From contig JAIWNI010000001.1 in NCBI GenBank assembly GCA_025331435.1, forward strand, positions 62,001 through 126,000: a stretch of DNA of 64,000 bases, given 5' to 3'. The DNA comes from Choanephora cucurbitarum. Lineage: Eukaryota; Mucoromycota; Mucoromycetes; Mucorales; Choanephoraceae. The position numbers and the translations under genes are program-made. The notes beneath the pieces are model-generated. The model was not told the DNA's origin. It did no database searches and saw only the letters and a list, made by a program, of their open reading frames with translations. Shown here piece by piece: positions 25,201 to 36,973 of this stretch (the first letter of the stretch is position 1; every line of letters starts with the position of its first letter).

Positions 25201-27516
25201 GGCGATCGATTTTTGCTTTTACTGAATCATTGTCTATACGATGCATTCTTGGCTTATCAGCTTATGACTAAGATGAACGTACTTTTATTGACTAAGCAAC
25301 TCACAAACGTATCAGGCAATCTCTGGTCACATACATTGCATGGTGCACGATTGGAACGCAATGAATATCTTTTGCTTCATACGTTTTACCAAAAGGGATT
25401 TGTTTATCCGGACAAGACACTAAAAGAGCAAAAGATGCTTCAATTTACAGACGAAGCGTTAGGTAACATAATTAAGTCACGTCGAATCCCTTCCTTTTTG
25501 TAACTCTCAATCTGCATTCTTTGAATAGAACTTGAAGTATCAAGAAAGAACCCGAAGAATCCAAAGAGTGGGGCTACTACATTGCTTTCGGGTGGGCTAG
25601 TGCTTGAGCCAAAGATTGGTCTTTACGATGATTATGTACTGTTGTTAGATTTCAACAGCTTGTATCCTACTATCATGCAGGAGTTTAATGTATGCTTCAC
25701 TAATCCAGACTTGATCGGTTATAACTTTTCCTCTACTCCCTCTAATCAAACCGAGCTCTGTGTCTTGCCTGAACTCGTAAAGAAATTTGTGGAGCAGCGT
25801 AAAAGAGTAAAAAAGCTGATGCAGGAGCCTGGTATTAGCCAAAGTCAAAAGGCAAAGTACGAAATTCAGCAGATGTCTCTCAAATTGACAGCCAACAGTA
25901 TGTACGGTTCACTGGGCTCTGCTGTCTCTCGCTTTCAGTCTAAAAGGCTGGCTGCCTTTATTACAGCCAAAGGGCGTGAAATACTGAGAAGCACAGTCGA
26001 CATAGCTTTTGATCTCGGTTTAGATGTTATTTATGGAGACACTGATTCTATCATGATTAATACGCATCAAAAGAAGCTGATGAAGGCAAAGGCTATTGGT
26101 GAAGGTCTAAAGACGCATATCAATCGTTATCATCGTCTCTTAGAGATTGATATAGATAGTATTTTTCGACGCACCTTGTTGGCTCGTAAAAAGAAATACG
26201 CTGCATTGGCTGTCAGTCAAAGGCTAGATGGTATTTGGCAAGAAAGTGTACAGATAAAAGGGTTAGATTTGGTTAGAAGAGACTGGTGCAGCCTGTCTCG
26301 AGAAGTATCTGAAGAAGTACTGAGGTTGATTTTCCACCATGAAGACCAAGAAACAATTGTTCCAGTCGTATATCAATATCTACAACAGGTTGCAAGAAAG
26401 ATGGAACATGAAGAATATACTATTGACAGTTACATCATTCGAAAGCAACTGACTAAGCTGCCACAAGACTATATGAACTCCAAGTCAAACTATCACGTAA
26501 CCGTAGCTAAATCTATGCGTCGTGCTGGACAAATGGTGCGTGTGGGTGATACAATTGCTTATGTCATGTGTAAGCCTTCTAATTCTGCAAATACATCAAA
26601 AGCAGGTTCTGCTATTCCTTGTACACCTAAAGAAGTATCTGATGGCAACTTGAGTATTGGTAAGTCAATACTATTCTATATACAAAAACTGTCCTTAGTC
26701 TTAACCCAATCTCTTTGTCTCTTCTTGTTTGTTTTGCACTAGATATTCGATGGTACTTACAGAAGCAAATCTTGCCTCCCGTTTATCGAATTTGCCAGCC
26801 TATTCATGGAACAGATATAAAGCAAATAGCGGATCAGCTAAATGTAGATATCAATGATCTAGTAGACAGCCTAGAAGACACCATAGACAAAACATCTGTG
26901 ATGGGCTATACTTGTAAAAACCCAGATATGCTTCTATTGAATGATGAAGAGTGTTACAACATAATGGAACCGCCCTCGTTTATATGTTCCTATTGTAGCC
27001 ACACAAATCCATTTTTGGGACCTATTCAAATTGAGGATGGGAAAATTATATCGGGGCTTACGTGCGTATCGTGTCAACTAGTTATGAACAAAGCTAGTGT
27101 GTGGTGCCAACTTTATCAAAAACTAGAATCACTTATCACTCAATACTATCAGCGCAAATGGGTCTGTAACAAAAATGGTTGTGGCTTTTCTACTCGCGAT
27201 GATATAGGCGTTTATTGTGTTGAATACCATTGCGATGGAAAACTAATACCCGAGGTAAAAGAAAACGAAGCAAAAGGAAAAGCTCTCTTTATTAATGTAT
27301 GCTTTTTTTTAATAGATTTCTGATCGAAGCTTTTATAACAGACTTTGCTATTTTTCAAAGCTATTTGATTGTTCTAAATCGCTTGAACAGATACCAGAAA
27401 CGGCTGAAGATCAGGTGTCTCAGTATCAATCAGATTTCTTGGAAATCGAACAACTCGTTGATCAATGGATTCAGCGATCAGGCTATCGTTACCTTGATGT
27501 TCCATGGGTTACTTAG
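22283..27516 (+). CDS. POL1: DNA polymerase alpha catalytic subunit, 9 exons, 1565 aa
   Basis: Exons are 22283-22360, 22406-22472, 22532-23841, 23926-24025, 24091-24597, 24671-25462, 25529-26659, 26743-27254 and 27316-27516, introns 45-84 nt. The protein extends RNA-DNA primers with primase at replication origins and Okazaki fragments. B-family motifs are intact: [14 protein letters not shown] (residues 992-1005), [12 protein letters not shown], and YGDTDS near 1120 holding catalytic aspartates. The pol-alpha mark [17 protein letters not shown] precedes them. The C-terminus has two zinc sites, C-x2-C..C-x2-C (CSYC/CVSC) and a second with CNKNGC and CVEYHC, which bind the B subunit. As expected for this family no exonuclease acidic triad is evident. 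The N-terminal 480 residues are acidic and disordered. Exons 1-2 are inferred from splice phase and a basic KRQR-type sequence and are the weakest part. Confidence 0.93.
23251..23544 (+). repeat. Tandem 54-codon acidic repeat in Pol alpha N-terminus
   Basis: Two copies with a 162-nt period start at 23251 and 23413. The first reads [19 protein letters not shown] and the second [19 protein letters not shown], each followed by a divergent S/T/E-rich tail ending in (S)DDEQPS or LDEEQSS. They lie at about residues 289 and 343. The conserved core is an acidic-flanked hydrophobic helix plus a TPKS site. Confidence 0.9.
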
Positions 27517-28363
27517 ATTTCACTCCTTTAATGAAAGGGAAATATATAATTGCCATTCATTTCAAAACTAAACATGGCTTATACAAGTACTAATTAAAAA
27601 AATCTGATTACGAGTTTTCTAAAAGCAGTGCTTATACTTGAGTAACACTATAACATAGGCAAAAGATATCATGCGACTAACAGACCTGCCCTCTCACAAA
27701 AATAATAAGAAGAGAGAAAATAAAGAATCAAAGAATATAATAGAAACTGATTACAAGAGATTTAATTGGGTCTGATTAGTATAGTTGAGAGCCAAAAAAA
27801 AAGAGGGGTTTTGATCTCAGGGCAGAGCGGTCATTTTCATGATATTTTAAACAGATCCTTCAACACTTTAATCAAAAGGCCATTACTATACAGGCTTCTT
27901 TTCTTGGGCATTGTCTTGCAGAAAAAAAAAGGAGAACAGCTGAAACTATTTGATTTGGAAATATTCTATTGTCTTGAAAAAGTCGGACCATTTTTTTAAT
28001 ATTACTTGGTCAATGCTTTAAACTCTTTCTTTTTTTCTATTTCTTGAGGATAGCCTTCCTCTTCTCATCTACTTCTCGCGAAAGAGGCCGAAACAGCCAA
28101 TATATGCTGAATAAATAGAATCGAAAAGGAATGATGTTTCAATCGATGGTTTAAGAAAAGTAACTACGGTCTTTTAAGGAACAGAAAAAAAATTTTTTTT
28201 CTATCTCGGATTTACGAAAACAGTATGACTCAATAAAAAAAAAGAGTGAGTGCTGAAAAAAGTAAGAGTAATTTACTACCCCCGCAATTTTTCTTTTTCT
28301 CCCTCTTTTCTTATATTTTTTTTTTCTTCTTGTACACACGTTGTTTATTGTTAGCCTTTGACA
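27517..28363. other. Intergenic, Pol alpha 3' end and MDM34 promoter
   Basis: About 850 bp with long A and T tracts (T-runs at 27990 and 28310-28330). No gene is supported: the frames at 27766-27999 and 28151-28555 are low-complexity. The stretch AAGTCGGACC at 27979-27988 resembles CGGAC elements elsewhere in the window. Confidence 0.5.
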
Positions 28364-29877
28364 ATGGCGTTTCGTTTTAGCTGGCCAGAATTCGATGAGG
28401 AATTCTATGAGGAAGCAAAAACGCAACTTGAGTCTGCGCTTAATAAAGGAAACAAACCTTCTGTTATTGTAGACCATATTACTGTAAAAGAATTGCATAT
28501 GGGTACAAAGGTCTGTTTGTTTGTTCTCTCCATTAGTGACAAAGTCTCTAAACAAATGTGTATTTCTTAGGCACCCGACTTGGAAATTCTTGAGATTGGT
28601 GAACTTGGCAATGACAAGTTTCGGGGTATTTTTAAACTAGTGTATGCTGGTGATGCTTATATTGAAATCCAAACAAAAGTGCAGGTAACAAATCACATTT
28701 CTTTATATGTTGCCTGTCACGTATTCACTCACTTATTATGTAGGCTAATCCAATGCACGCCAAATCATCTGAACTTCCACGCCATTCTCGTCCTAACATC
28801 CTTGCTGCTGATCAACCACTTGTTGTACCGATGATACTTCGTATCAGTGAATTGAAACTGCGAGGCATTGTGGTACTTGTGGTATCGAAAACAAAAGGTG
28901 TTACGCTTGTATTCAAAAATGACCCTCTAGAGAGCATTCGCATCAGTTCCACATTTGACAGCATCTCGATCCTTCGAGATTTTCTACAACGTCAGATTGA
29001 AGGACAGCTTCGGACAATGCTGCAAGAAAACCTACCAGTGATGATTCATAACTTAAGCTTGCGTTATATTCAGTCAGAAGAAGAGAAGAAGAAGAAGCTT
29101 GAACAAGAAAGACGTGCTCTGCTGCAAGAAGAGCGTTTGTCGAGACAACATTCTACCGGATTGAGACGATCTAACACGTACTATAGCGATGCCAGCTTAC
29201 CCGATTTAGTTTACCCTCTTTCGCCTCGGTCCCAATCCAGCAGTCTAAATACACCTATTTCAAGCTCCTTTGATTTTCATGACAACTTTGATTGTTATGA
29301 TGACTATTTAAGTGCAAGCCCAAGCACGCATTTTGGTTCTTATTCAGAGTCTACTCTTGTTGACAAACAACAGTCTTTGATGGCCAATTGCGAGAGTGCA
29401 GCATTCTCAAACATATATTCTAAAACAGCACCTATGACTGCAGCCAATCTCTTTTCGCACAATCGACGTTTCAACAATGCTTCTTTAGGCATTTATCCTA
29501 CCATGCATCATTCCATATATGAGCCACAGGATGTGCAATCTGAAATAACTCTGTCCCTTACAGATTTGTATGCTGATGATGCAGATGCTCCATGGTATAC
29601 AACTGAAGGACCTGAATTGCCTTCAGCCAATCCCACCCATGATATATTTTTAGATGAAAAAGAAATCACAATCATTCCCTCAGAAAACCGTATGGCAGCT
29701 CGTTTGTCTCAATTGACCAGTATCAATTATACCTTATCACCTCTTACGGAAACAGTTTCAAATTTTACTTTCCGTAGCTTACCCTATGTTAAGAAACCCA
29801 ATATGCCCTTGTCTAGAAGCAAGAAAGTTCCAAAAAGACGTATCACCAAACTCAATGTATCTGTTCCTTCACTCTGA
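28364..29877 (+). CDS. MDM34: ERMES complex subunit Mdm34, 3 exons, 464 aa
   Basis: Exons are 28364-28510, 28571-28684 and 28744-29877, with introns of 60 and 59 nt. Mdm34 is the mitochondrial outer-membrane side subunit of the ER-mitochondria encounter structure, which moves phospholipids between the two membranes. The N-terminal SMP lipid-binding domain is clear: [19 protein letters not shown], then [37 protein letters not shown], and [20 protein letters not shown] with the IHNLSLRYI end, residues 1-190. A charged coiled segment ([19 protein letters not shown]) and a disordered S-rich tail follow, ending in basic [12 protein letters not shown]. The start at 28364 gives the canonical MAF N-terminus. 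The gene converges on the PTP gene with a 122-bp gap. Confidence 0.95.
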
Positions 29878-29999
29878 TCGTTTATCTATGTAATTATTAT
29901 TTGAAAACACTTGTATATAAAGAAAAAAAAAAAGAAAGAAAAAGCAGGTTTATTGAAATTAAGCAATAATTCTTTGTACAGTAATGAAGAGAATACTAT

Positions 30000-32651
30000 T
30001 TACATTTTCTCGAGGTCTTCCACAATACTTCCTACTGAGGAAGGGGATGTAAGATTGTGAGTAGTAAATGGAGATGAATATTTAAGAGGGCTACAAGAGA
30101 AATAAGAAAGGTTATTACTCTTAAAATCTGAACCCATGAAGCTATGTACAGGTGAAGCAACTGTTGCAGAGGTTGAATCTCTTACCAGCATCTTCATATC
30201 TGAATCTGTTGTTGTTGTGGCTAGAGCAGGTAGATTACCATATCCTAGCATCCACCAAAGAATAGACTCGTAACAAAAGACAAACTGTCTGTGTGTCTGA
30301 ACCATGCTCATTCGTTGCTCTCTGAAGCGATAAATGGTTTCCCATAATTTATCTTGAGTTGATGAAGTGTAGACATCCTTATCGTGCCATAGACGCTGAA
30401 TCATAGTATCAATCACACAGAACGTCCCCGATCGACCACATCCCGCAGAACAATGAACAATCATTGGGCCACTACCTAAGGAGTCTGTCTGGTATCTTGC
30501 ATAAGCTTCATCTGCTTCGCTTACTAACTGTAAAATGCCAATGGGATAGTCAGGAACACCAAAGTCAGTCCAGCCAGTATACTGCAGATGGGTAATTGTA
30601 CGCTCTATATCACTGACATTATGTTTGATATGAATTGTGCGAATAATGATGCACTCTTCGTCCAAGCCATCATAAATACGTTCTCTTTTATCGTTTATGT
30701 TGACAACTGCTTGTTTGTATTCTGATTTGAGTGTGACGGTAAAGGCATCGTAGTCTTGTGGAACATCGACGACAGATGGCCAATAACGATGACATTTCAT
30801 CTGGCAAAGGAAAGAAAAAGTCTATTAAGAAACATAGAAGCCGATAGTTGCTTTCTTTTTACCTTGTTCATTTCAAGTTCCTGTGTTAACATAACAATGA
30901 CGAATGATTCCTGGTCCCAAATCATCTTCCAAAAAGCCCCGAAGGTGGTAGGCAAAGGGCCTTGAGTACAGATATAAGGGCGACTAGTACTTAAGTCCTT
31001 GTTTGCGGATGGCTTCATCGTCTGAATAGAGGCCTCACTTAAGAGTCCCTTTTCTTCAAGCGAAGCTTCTTGTGTTGACTGTGGCAAGGGGCTTTGCGTA
31101 ATATCTCTCATAATGTTTGCGAACTGAACATGATTTGCATTGATATAATCGTCATCATTTTCATTCAATTTAACGCGCGAATATTCTAATCATTGATAGT
31201 TTAGTGCGTGTGTACATATGTACAAGGAAAGTGAATATACTTTACCGTATGGCCATATATTATCATATCGATTGAGTGCTCCCTTTTCCATACTAGATGT
31301 AATACTCAATGGAAAGCGAGAAGGATCAATGCTGTCTTCAGTTGCTTTGGTATGATAGTTCATGATAGTAGAGAGTCTCTTTTGCTCTGTGCGCTCTAAT
31401 TGCTACTCACAATGATGTCATACATAAAAATGTTTAAATTTGACTGTGGTTGCACACAACAATAAACTCAAGCTTACCTCGTACATAGCTGCTAACTTTT
31501 TTGATCCATTGATCGGATCTATCACTTTTTGTAGCCAGTTGGGCAATTCTAGATTTCCATCACAGTCAACTGAGCTTCCAGCTAGGCCAAAGCGTGGATG
31601 GTAATGTGTGTTTGCTTCTACACTGCTTTGGCTATCTTGGGATGAGGGTGATCTATTGCTGCTATAAAGAATAGACCCATTCTTGTATGAAAAGCCAGAA
31701 GGCAATCGAATATGAATGCGTTCTTGAATAGGGCCATGCGATAATTCCATGTTCTGTCGTATATTAGAGAAGAATGGATTGGCAGCTTCTGATGAATTTA
31801 TGTTTAAAGTAGGTAGAGCTATATTTTGAGGCTTGTTGTCTCTCTTGATTGTTGCCATTGGTGTAGGTGTCTTGCTGTCATTGGTCTCAAAAAACTCACA
31901 TTGATGAGGATAGTTTTGATTGAAATCAAAAAAACCACCTACATGAGTAGCTTCAGTACTGTTTCTGTCTTTCTCTTTCTGTATGTGTGTCTTGAGGTTT
32001 TCTTTATTTACCTTGCAAATGATTCAACTGTCCTTTATAACCTTCATTACGTAGCTTCGAACCTAACAGAGTGGCAGTAGCCGAGTTACTGGACTCTGTT
32101 GGTTTGTAAGCTGAATGATCATAAAAGATAACATGAGTTGTTTGTTGCCAGTTTTTTAATCTCTGAGCTGCCTCTGGATCTGAAATGGAGTCACATATTT
32201 TATCCACTGTATAATTAGGTCTCTTTAACAAGACTGTGGGAAGCGATAAATGAATTGCGGATCGGATACGATTTTTTGAATAATAAAGGCTAGATCGTAC
32301 ATCTACAATTAATATCGCTTGATTGTTTTGCTCCAACAGTTGATTTAGTAATTTGCATTCGATTGGTGCTAGGTCTTCTATATGTCGGCGGTGGTATATA
32401 GGGGAGGCTGTTGGAGCGATCCAATTAAATGGACGAGTATTGATTGTGTTGATTAGCTTTCTGAATTCATCGTTTTCATGCTTATGAAAATTGCTTTTTA
32501 GTCCAGAAGAAGAATTGCTCCCGTTGTTGTAATTGCTGTCATCGTTCCCATTGATGGCTGCGCTGTCATTTCCGTAATTGATCGGCGTGGCCTCAGACGA
32601 AAGAATGCCGTTCTCGGTATGGCTTGTAGGTGATTCGAATTTGGTACTCAT
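30000..32651 (-). CDS. Rhodanese-PTP tyrosine phosphatase (MAPK phosphatase type), 5 exons, 793 aa
   Basis: Minus-strand exons are 32012-32651, 31478-31938, 31246-31402, 30863-31185 and 30000-30800, introns 60-75 nt. The N-terminal domain (about 75-225) is a rhodanese/CH2-like fold (IEDLAPIECKLLNQLL, AILIVDVRSSLYYSKNRI, VIFYDHSAY, HLQGGFFDF). Its active-site position reads FYDHSAY with no cysteine, so it is probably a docking module. The PTP domain (about 385-700) is complete: PYEYSRVKL, YINANHV, RPYICTQGPLP, WTDFGVP with the acid aspartate, catalytic HCSAGCGRSG at residue 643, and the Q-loop QTHRQFVFCYE. This architecture is that of S. pombe Pyp1/Pyp2 and yeast Ptp2/3, which inactivate stress MAP kinases. 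A headless NmrA copy lies 180 bp upstream. Confidence 0.92.
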
Positions 32652-32833
32652 TTTATTATTTTAATCAAAGTGGAAGAAAGTCAAAAAGAAGAAGAAATTG
32701 AAAAGAACTGCTAAATAATTAAAAAAGCTGGACCAATTGCTTTAGTTCAAATAGGGAAAGAATAGCATCATACTTACCTAAAAAGGGAAAACAGATCCAA
32801 CAAATCGGATTTCGTAGCTTGAAAAACACATAA

Positions 32834-33503
32834 CCAATACCATCGACTTGAACAACAGGTGGAACAGTCCTTTGGCAGAGAAAACTACTGCATCTTCCGT
32901 GCGCCCTTGTGGCATCAGACCTTCTACTACTTTGGCCCCATGATTGACGATAGACAAGCTATCATGCTGCCTGTTGGCAAAGACAAGAAGTGGCAGACGA
33001 TTGATTTGGGAGACCTTGTGGACGCCGTCTACAATCTTTCTGCCAGCGAGAACAAGAGCAGCATGTGCTTCAGTCAGCTCCTTGTCTCGAATCTTCGAAA
33101 GGAGAACCAAACTGTTTTCGAATTGACGCTACCAGAAAGCTTTACTTCAAGCGAACTAGCAGCATCAGCTGGCCAAGGACTCCAGAGGCATAGTCTCAAA
33201 TTCGAGCAAGCTAAAGCCGAAGATATCGTCCAATACCTCGAGCGCATCCATCGCGACAACCGTTTCAAGGAAAGACCCACAGTTGTTCCCTCCTTCTTAG
33301 ATAGAGATCAACCCTCCACATTCCCATTAGGTCAATACCTCCACAGAGGCGTGATCAAGACTCTGATTGAGTGGTGGCAACTGGTTGATGAGGGATACAG
33401 TATCAAGCCAACGGACCAGCTTGAGCGCGCAATCAACAAGAAGCCTCGATCTATTCGAGCCTTTTTTGAAGTCAATCGCGATCAATTCCGCCGCTTGCGT
33501 TGA
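32834..33503 (+). pseudogene. Headless duplicated copy of NmrA-like gene
   Basis: This fragment encodes residues from about 133 to the stop (354) of the NmrA-like protein at 34927-36043, on the opposite strand. It begins mid-codon context at QYHRLEQQVEQ and runs open to the same stop without frameshift. It lacks the start, the N-terminal Rossmann half and the intron; the upstream frame hits a TGA just before the breakpoint. An internal ATG at about 32859 could give a 214-residue product, but no promoter was copied with it. I treat it as a recent partial duplicate, probably not a functional enzyme. Confidence 0.88.
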
Positions 33504-33875
33504 CGCAAATAATTAAAAAAAAAATATATGGTTTATAAAAAAATAAAAAAAAAGACACTTTGCCTAATTAGGTACGATCCTTAGTTGGTTGACAAGATCT
33601 ATAAACTCTACACCTTGTTCGGATTCCCAAAAAAAAAAAGAACCAAAAACGCAAGAACGAAAGAAAATAAGCTCAGTTTACCACAAACTTGAATCAATCA
33701 TCGCAATGCTTGATAGGACGTCAAGAAAGTGAATGATAAAAAAGAGGGAGAGAAGCACAACCAAATGAAGAAAAGTCGTTCTGTTAAACCTTGATTCCAG
33801 TACACAAACATACAAATAAGCTTTTGCTTTTCACTAAGCGATCTGCAAATTCCATTATGACTCGAATTCGAATTT
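32834..33875. repeat. Left arm of 1042-bp inverted repeat
   Basis: Every position I compared pairs with the right arm 34555-35596 at a constant coordinate sum of 68430. The only mismatch I found is at 33855/34575. Identity stops sharply at 32833 and 33876. A-tracts of 7, 9, 10 and 11 match in length between arms. The left arm carries the tail of the NmrA-like gene plus 372 bp of its 3' flank. Confidence 0.95.
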
Positions 33876-34554
33876 AATTTTACTTTCTGAAATTGCAAAA
33901 AGCACATATAAGTATTCGCATCTTTCAAAAGGCAGTTATCTTTGTTTCTTTGGATGTTTTTCCTGTGAATGATTCAGATTTTCATACGAATGACTCTTCT
34001 AATAATAAAGAGAATACTAATCTGCCTTTAGTAATTATCTGATAAAGCTGTCTCACAAGCTCTAACCATTTTAAGTGTCATTTGTATTCTACTAAATCGT
34101 TTAGTAACTTTAGGTAAACTTTGTGTTTTTTAAGAAGACAGCAGAGCTAGCTACTAACAATCCCTTCAGTACTACTATCAGATGCACTGCACAGGCATCT
34201 CATTCTGTTCAAATCCTAATAGGAACTGGCATTATTTGAAACGTCGTCAATTTTTGCTTCCTCAGAAGCGCTTAGTCCTTTTTGAGTTAAAGGTAGAAAA
34301 AAAGGAGCCACGTAGTGTCATCCTAATCAGATTTTTTTATAGTAAACTTCCGTAGCTACTTCTTAGATATTACTTTGCATCTGTCAACCATTGACAACCC
34401 TATATGAATCTCACTCATAAGCAATTTTATAAACATATCTTAAGCATGTGCAGAATTTCTCATGCGCACAAAGTTGCCGCTTCTTCAAATATTCAATAGT
34501 CATAAAAGACATAACAACAATAAAAACATTGTGTATTTGAATGACACAAAGTCC
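33876..34554. other. Spacer of the inverted repeat
   Basis: This 679-bp AT-rich sequence separates the two arms. It has no supported gene, no terminal repeats of its own and no match elsewhere in the window that I noticed. Together with the arms it could form a loop of a long hairpin. Confidence 0.6.
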
Positions 34555-35596
34555 AAATTCGAATTCGAGTCATAGTGGAATTTGCAGATCGCTTAGTGAA
34601 AAGCAAAAGCTTATTTGTATGTTTGTGTACTGGAATCAAGGTTTAACAGAACGACTTTTCTTCATTTGGTTGTGCTTCTCTCCCTCTTTTTTATCATTCA
34701 CTTTCTTGACGTCCTATCAAGCATTGCGATGATTGATTCAAGTTTGTGGTAAACTGAGCTTATTTTCTTTCGTTCTTGCGTTTTTGGTTCTTTTTTTTTT
34801 TGGGAATCCGAACAAGGTGTAGAGTTTATAGATCTTGTCAACCAACTAAGGATCGTACCTAATTAGGCAAAGTGTCTTTTTTTTTATTTTTTTATAAACC
34901 ATATATTTTTTTTTTAATTATTTGCGTCAACGCAAGCGGCGGAATTGATCGCGATTGACTTCAAAAAAGGCTCGAATAGATCGAGGCTTCTTGTTGATTG
35001 CGCGCTCAAGCTGGTCCGTTGGCTTGATACTGTATCCCTCATCAACCAGTTGCCACCACTCAATCAGAGTCTTGATCACGCCTCTGTGGAGGTATTGACC
35101 TAATGGGAATGTGGAGGGTTGATCTCTATCTAAGAAGGAGGGAACAACTGTGGGTCTTTCCTTGAAACGGTTGTCGCGATGGATGCGCTCGAGGTATTGG
35201 ACGATATCTTCGGCTTTAGCTTGCTCGAATTTGAGACTATGCCTCTGGAGTCCTTGGCCAGCTGATGCTGCTAGTTCGCTTGAAGTAAAGCTTTCTGGTA
35301 GCGTCAATTCGAAAACAGTTTGGTTCTCCTTTCGAAGATTCGAGACAAGGAGCTGACTGAAGCACATGCTGCTCTTGTTCTCGCTGGCAGAAAGATTGTA
35401 GACGGCGTCCACAAGGTCTCCCAAATCAATCGTCTGCCACTTCTTGTCTTTGCCAACAGGCAGCATGATAGCTTGTCTATCGTCAATCATGGGGCCAAAG
35501 TAGTAGAAGGTCTGATGCCACAAGGGCGCACGGAAGATGCAGTAGTTTTCTCTGCCAAAGGACTGTTCCACCTGTTGTTCAAGTCGATGGTATTGG
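34555..35596. repeat. Right arm of 1042-bp inverted repeat
   Basis: This arm holds the resident copy: it covers the last 670 nt of the NmrA-like coding sequence and 372 bp of 3' flank. It is the likely source of the left arm, because here the reading frame continues upstream into a full gene. Confidence 0.95.
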
Positions 35597-36043
35597 GTTA
35601 AATAAGGGAATGAATCGGCCTTTCCTTGCTGTAGCGACTCCACTCCTAAACTATTGTTTGAATGTAAATCAAATGATTTTCTTTAATCAAAATCATACTT
35701 ACTAAGAAAACATGGCAAGATACTCTACATTTTGCTGTTTAGCGGCTTGAATCACTACTTTGCCAGTTTCTGCAGAATGTTTGTCTGAATCGGGAATAAA
35801 CATGACATAGTAAACACCTTGCACGATTTTTCTTATAGCATCAATATCGTCATAGCGTTGTACTTGAATGACATTGCCACCTAAATGAACCAAGTCCTCC
35901 AGACCTTGTTTGTCTTTGCAGACAAGTCGAAATTCAGTCAGATGATCATTTGATTGACTGCGATTCCAAAGTTTTAAAAAGTGATAAGCAATGGCATAAC
36001 CAAGTAAAGAATCGACGCTTGTGATTACGATTGCGTCTCTCAT
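34927..36043 (-). CDS. NmrA-like NAD(P)-binding protein, 2 exons, 354 aa
   Basis: Minus-strand exons are 35703-36043 and 34927-35650, with a 52-nt intron; the join gives AMFSYLGVESLQQG. NmrA-like proteins are atypical short-chain dehydrogenases that sense NAD(P) redox state or act as reductases. Visible marks are a beta-alpha-beta start (AIVITSVDSLLGYAIAYHF), the segment GVYYVMFIPDSDKHSAETG, AAKQQNVEYLAMFS, and the substrate-side FGRENYCIFRAPLWHQTF. The usual glycine-rich loop TGATGxxG is replaced by ITSVDSLLG, so cofactor binding may be altered or lost. The C-terminal two thirds are duplicated in inverted orientation 1.4 kb away. The family assignment is moderate; the biochemical role is unknown. 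Confidence 0.78.
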
Positions 36044-36973
36044 TTCTCAGTTTTTTTTTCTGAATGTTTCATGACAAACATGAAACCTATATTTATACTC
36101 TTAGCAGAAAGAAATCTGCAATACTTATTTTCAGGACAGTAGCAAGAATAAGAAGGATCTTTGAAGCATTTTGTTTACAAATACTATCTAACATTTCACC
36201 TGTTCTAAACAAGGTCTAAACATTTTGATATAGAAAATCAATGAAATAATAACAAACAAATGGTTTTGTTTTATGGCTTAGTTCTCATTGAAGTATACTT
36301 ACTTAGCCCTATGATACGCCTTGTTATATTCTTGACCCTATATCATATTACATCATATGTAATTGGTTTCCTTCAGAATACGTTAGTGACCTACATAAAA
36401 TGCTATCTTTTCCTTCTCATCCTTTTTTTTTTTTACAATGATGGTTTCTCTTAGAAATATGATGTGAGATTGCTATGCTTATCTATTGCTTTGTGTGCTG
36501 CTCTGATATCAAGCTGTTCAACTGTAGAGCAATAGTTAAATATACTCATCACCAGGATTTAACTATTTAGGCTCTTCATCCATAACAAACCTGTTTTAAA
36601 ACAAAAAAAAGCTTGACCAAGTATAACACTTGATATGTCTAGTTGTGAAAGTCTATTCACATAGATATATGCAATTAGACAAAGAAAACCTGTTTCTTCC
36701 AGTTTCTTGTGCTTTTTCTTACGACATACATACTCGCATTACTTTGCTATCAAAAACTCCTTTTAATGAACTTCCCTTCATGATGAAGCAAATACTTATA
36801 TTGTTACTTGTGAATTCTCTAATCTATCCAGACTATATAATCTCTCTTCTAAGCAATCAGCAAGTGCCAGTTGCATATAAAAAAAAGTTAATTCAAATCC
36901 CGGGAATGACAGCACTTTTCCACGAAAATCACTTGAAATTCTTTTTTTTTTTCGTTAAGCATAACTCAAAATA
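36044..36973. other. Divergent intergenic region, NmrA-like / NIF3
   Basis: This 930-bp spacer carries both promoters. It is AT-rich with T-runs at 36423-36434 and 36942-36953. The frame at 36630-36974 has no domain and is taken as chance. A TTCAAATCC at 36891 looks like a tRNA T-loop but nothing around it folds as a tRNA. Confidence 0.5.

Noticed and set aside
27297..27315. A 19-nt intron at the end of Pol alpha
   Set aside because: Too short to splice. Using the donor at 27255 gives a normal 61-nt intron and a better family match ([18 protein letters not shown]).
32859..33503. Independent functional gene on the left arm
   Set aside because: The frame is open but is an exact tail of the NmrA-like gene with no start context or promoter copied.
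36885..36910. tRNA-like T-arm (TTCAAATCCCGG)
   Set aside because: No acceptor, D or anticodon stem can be built around it.
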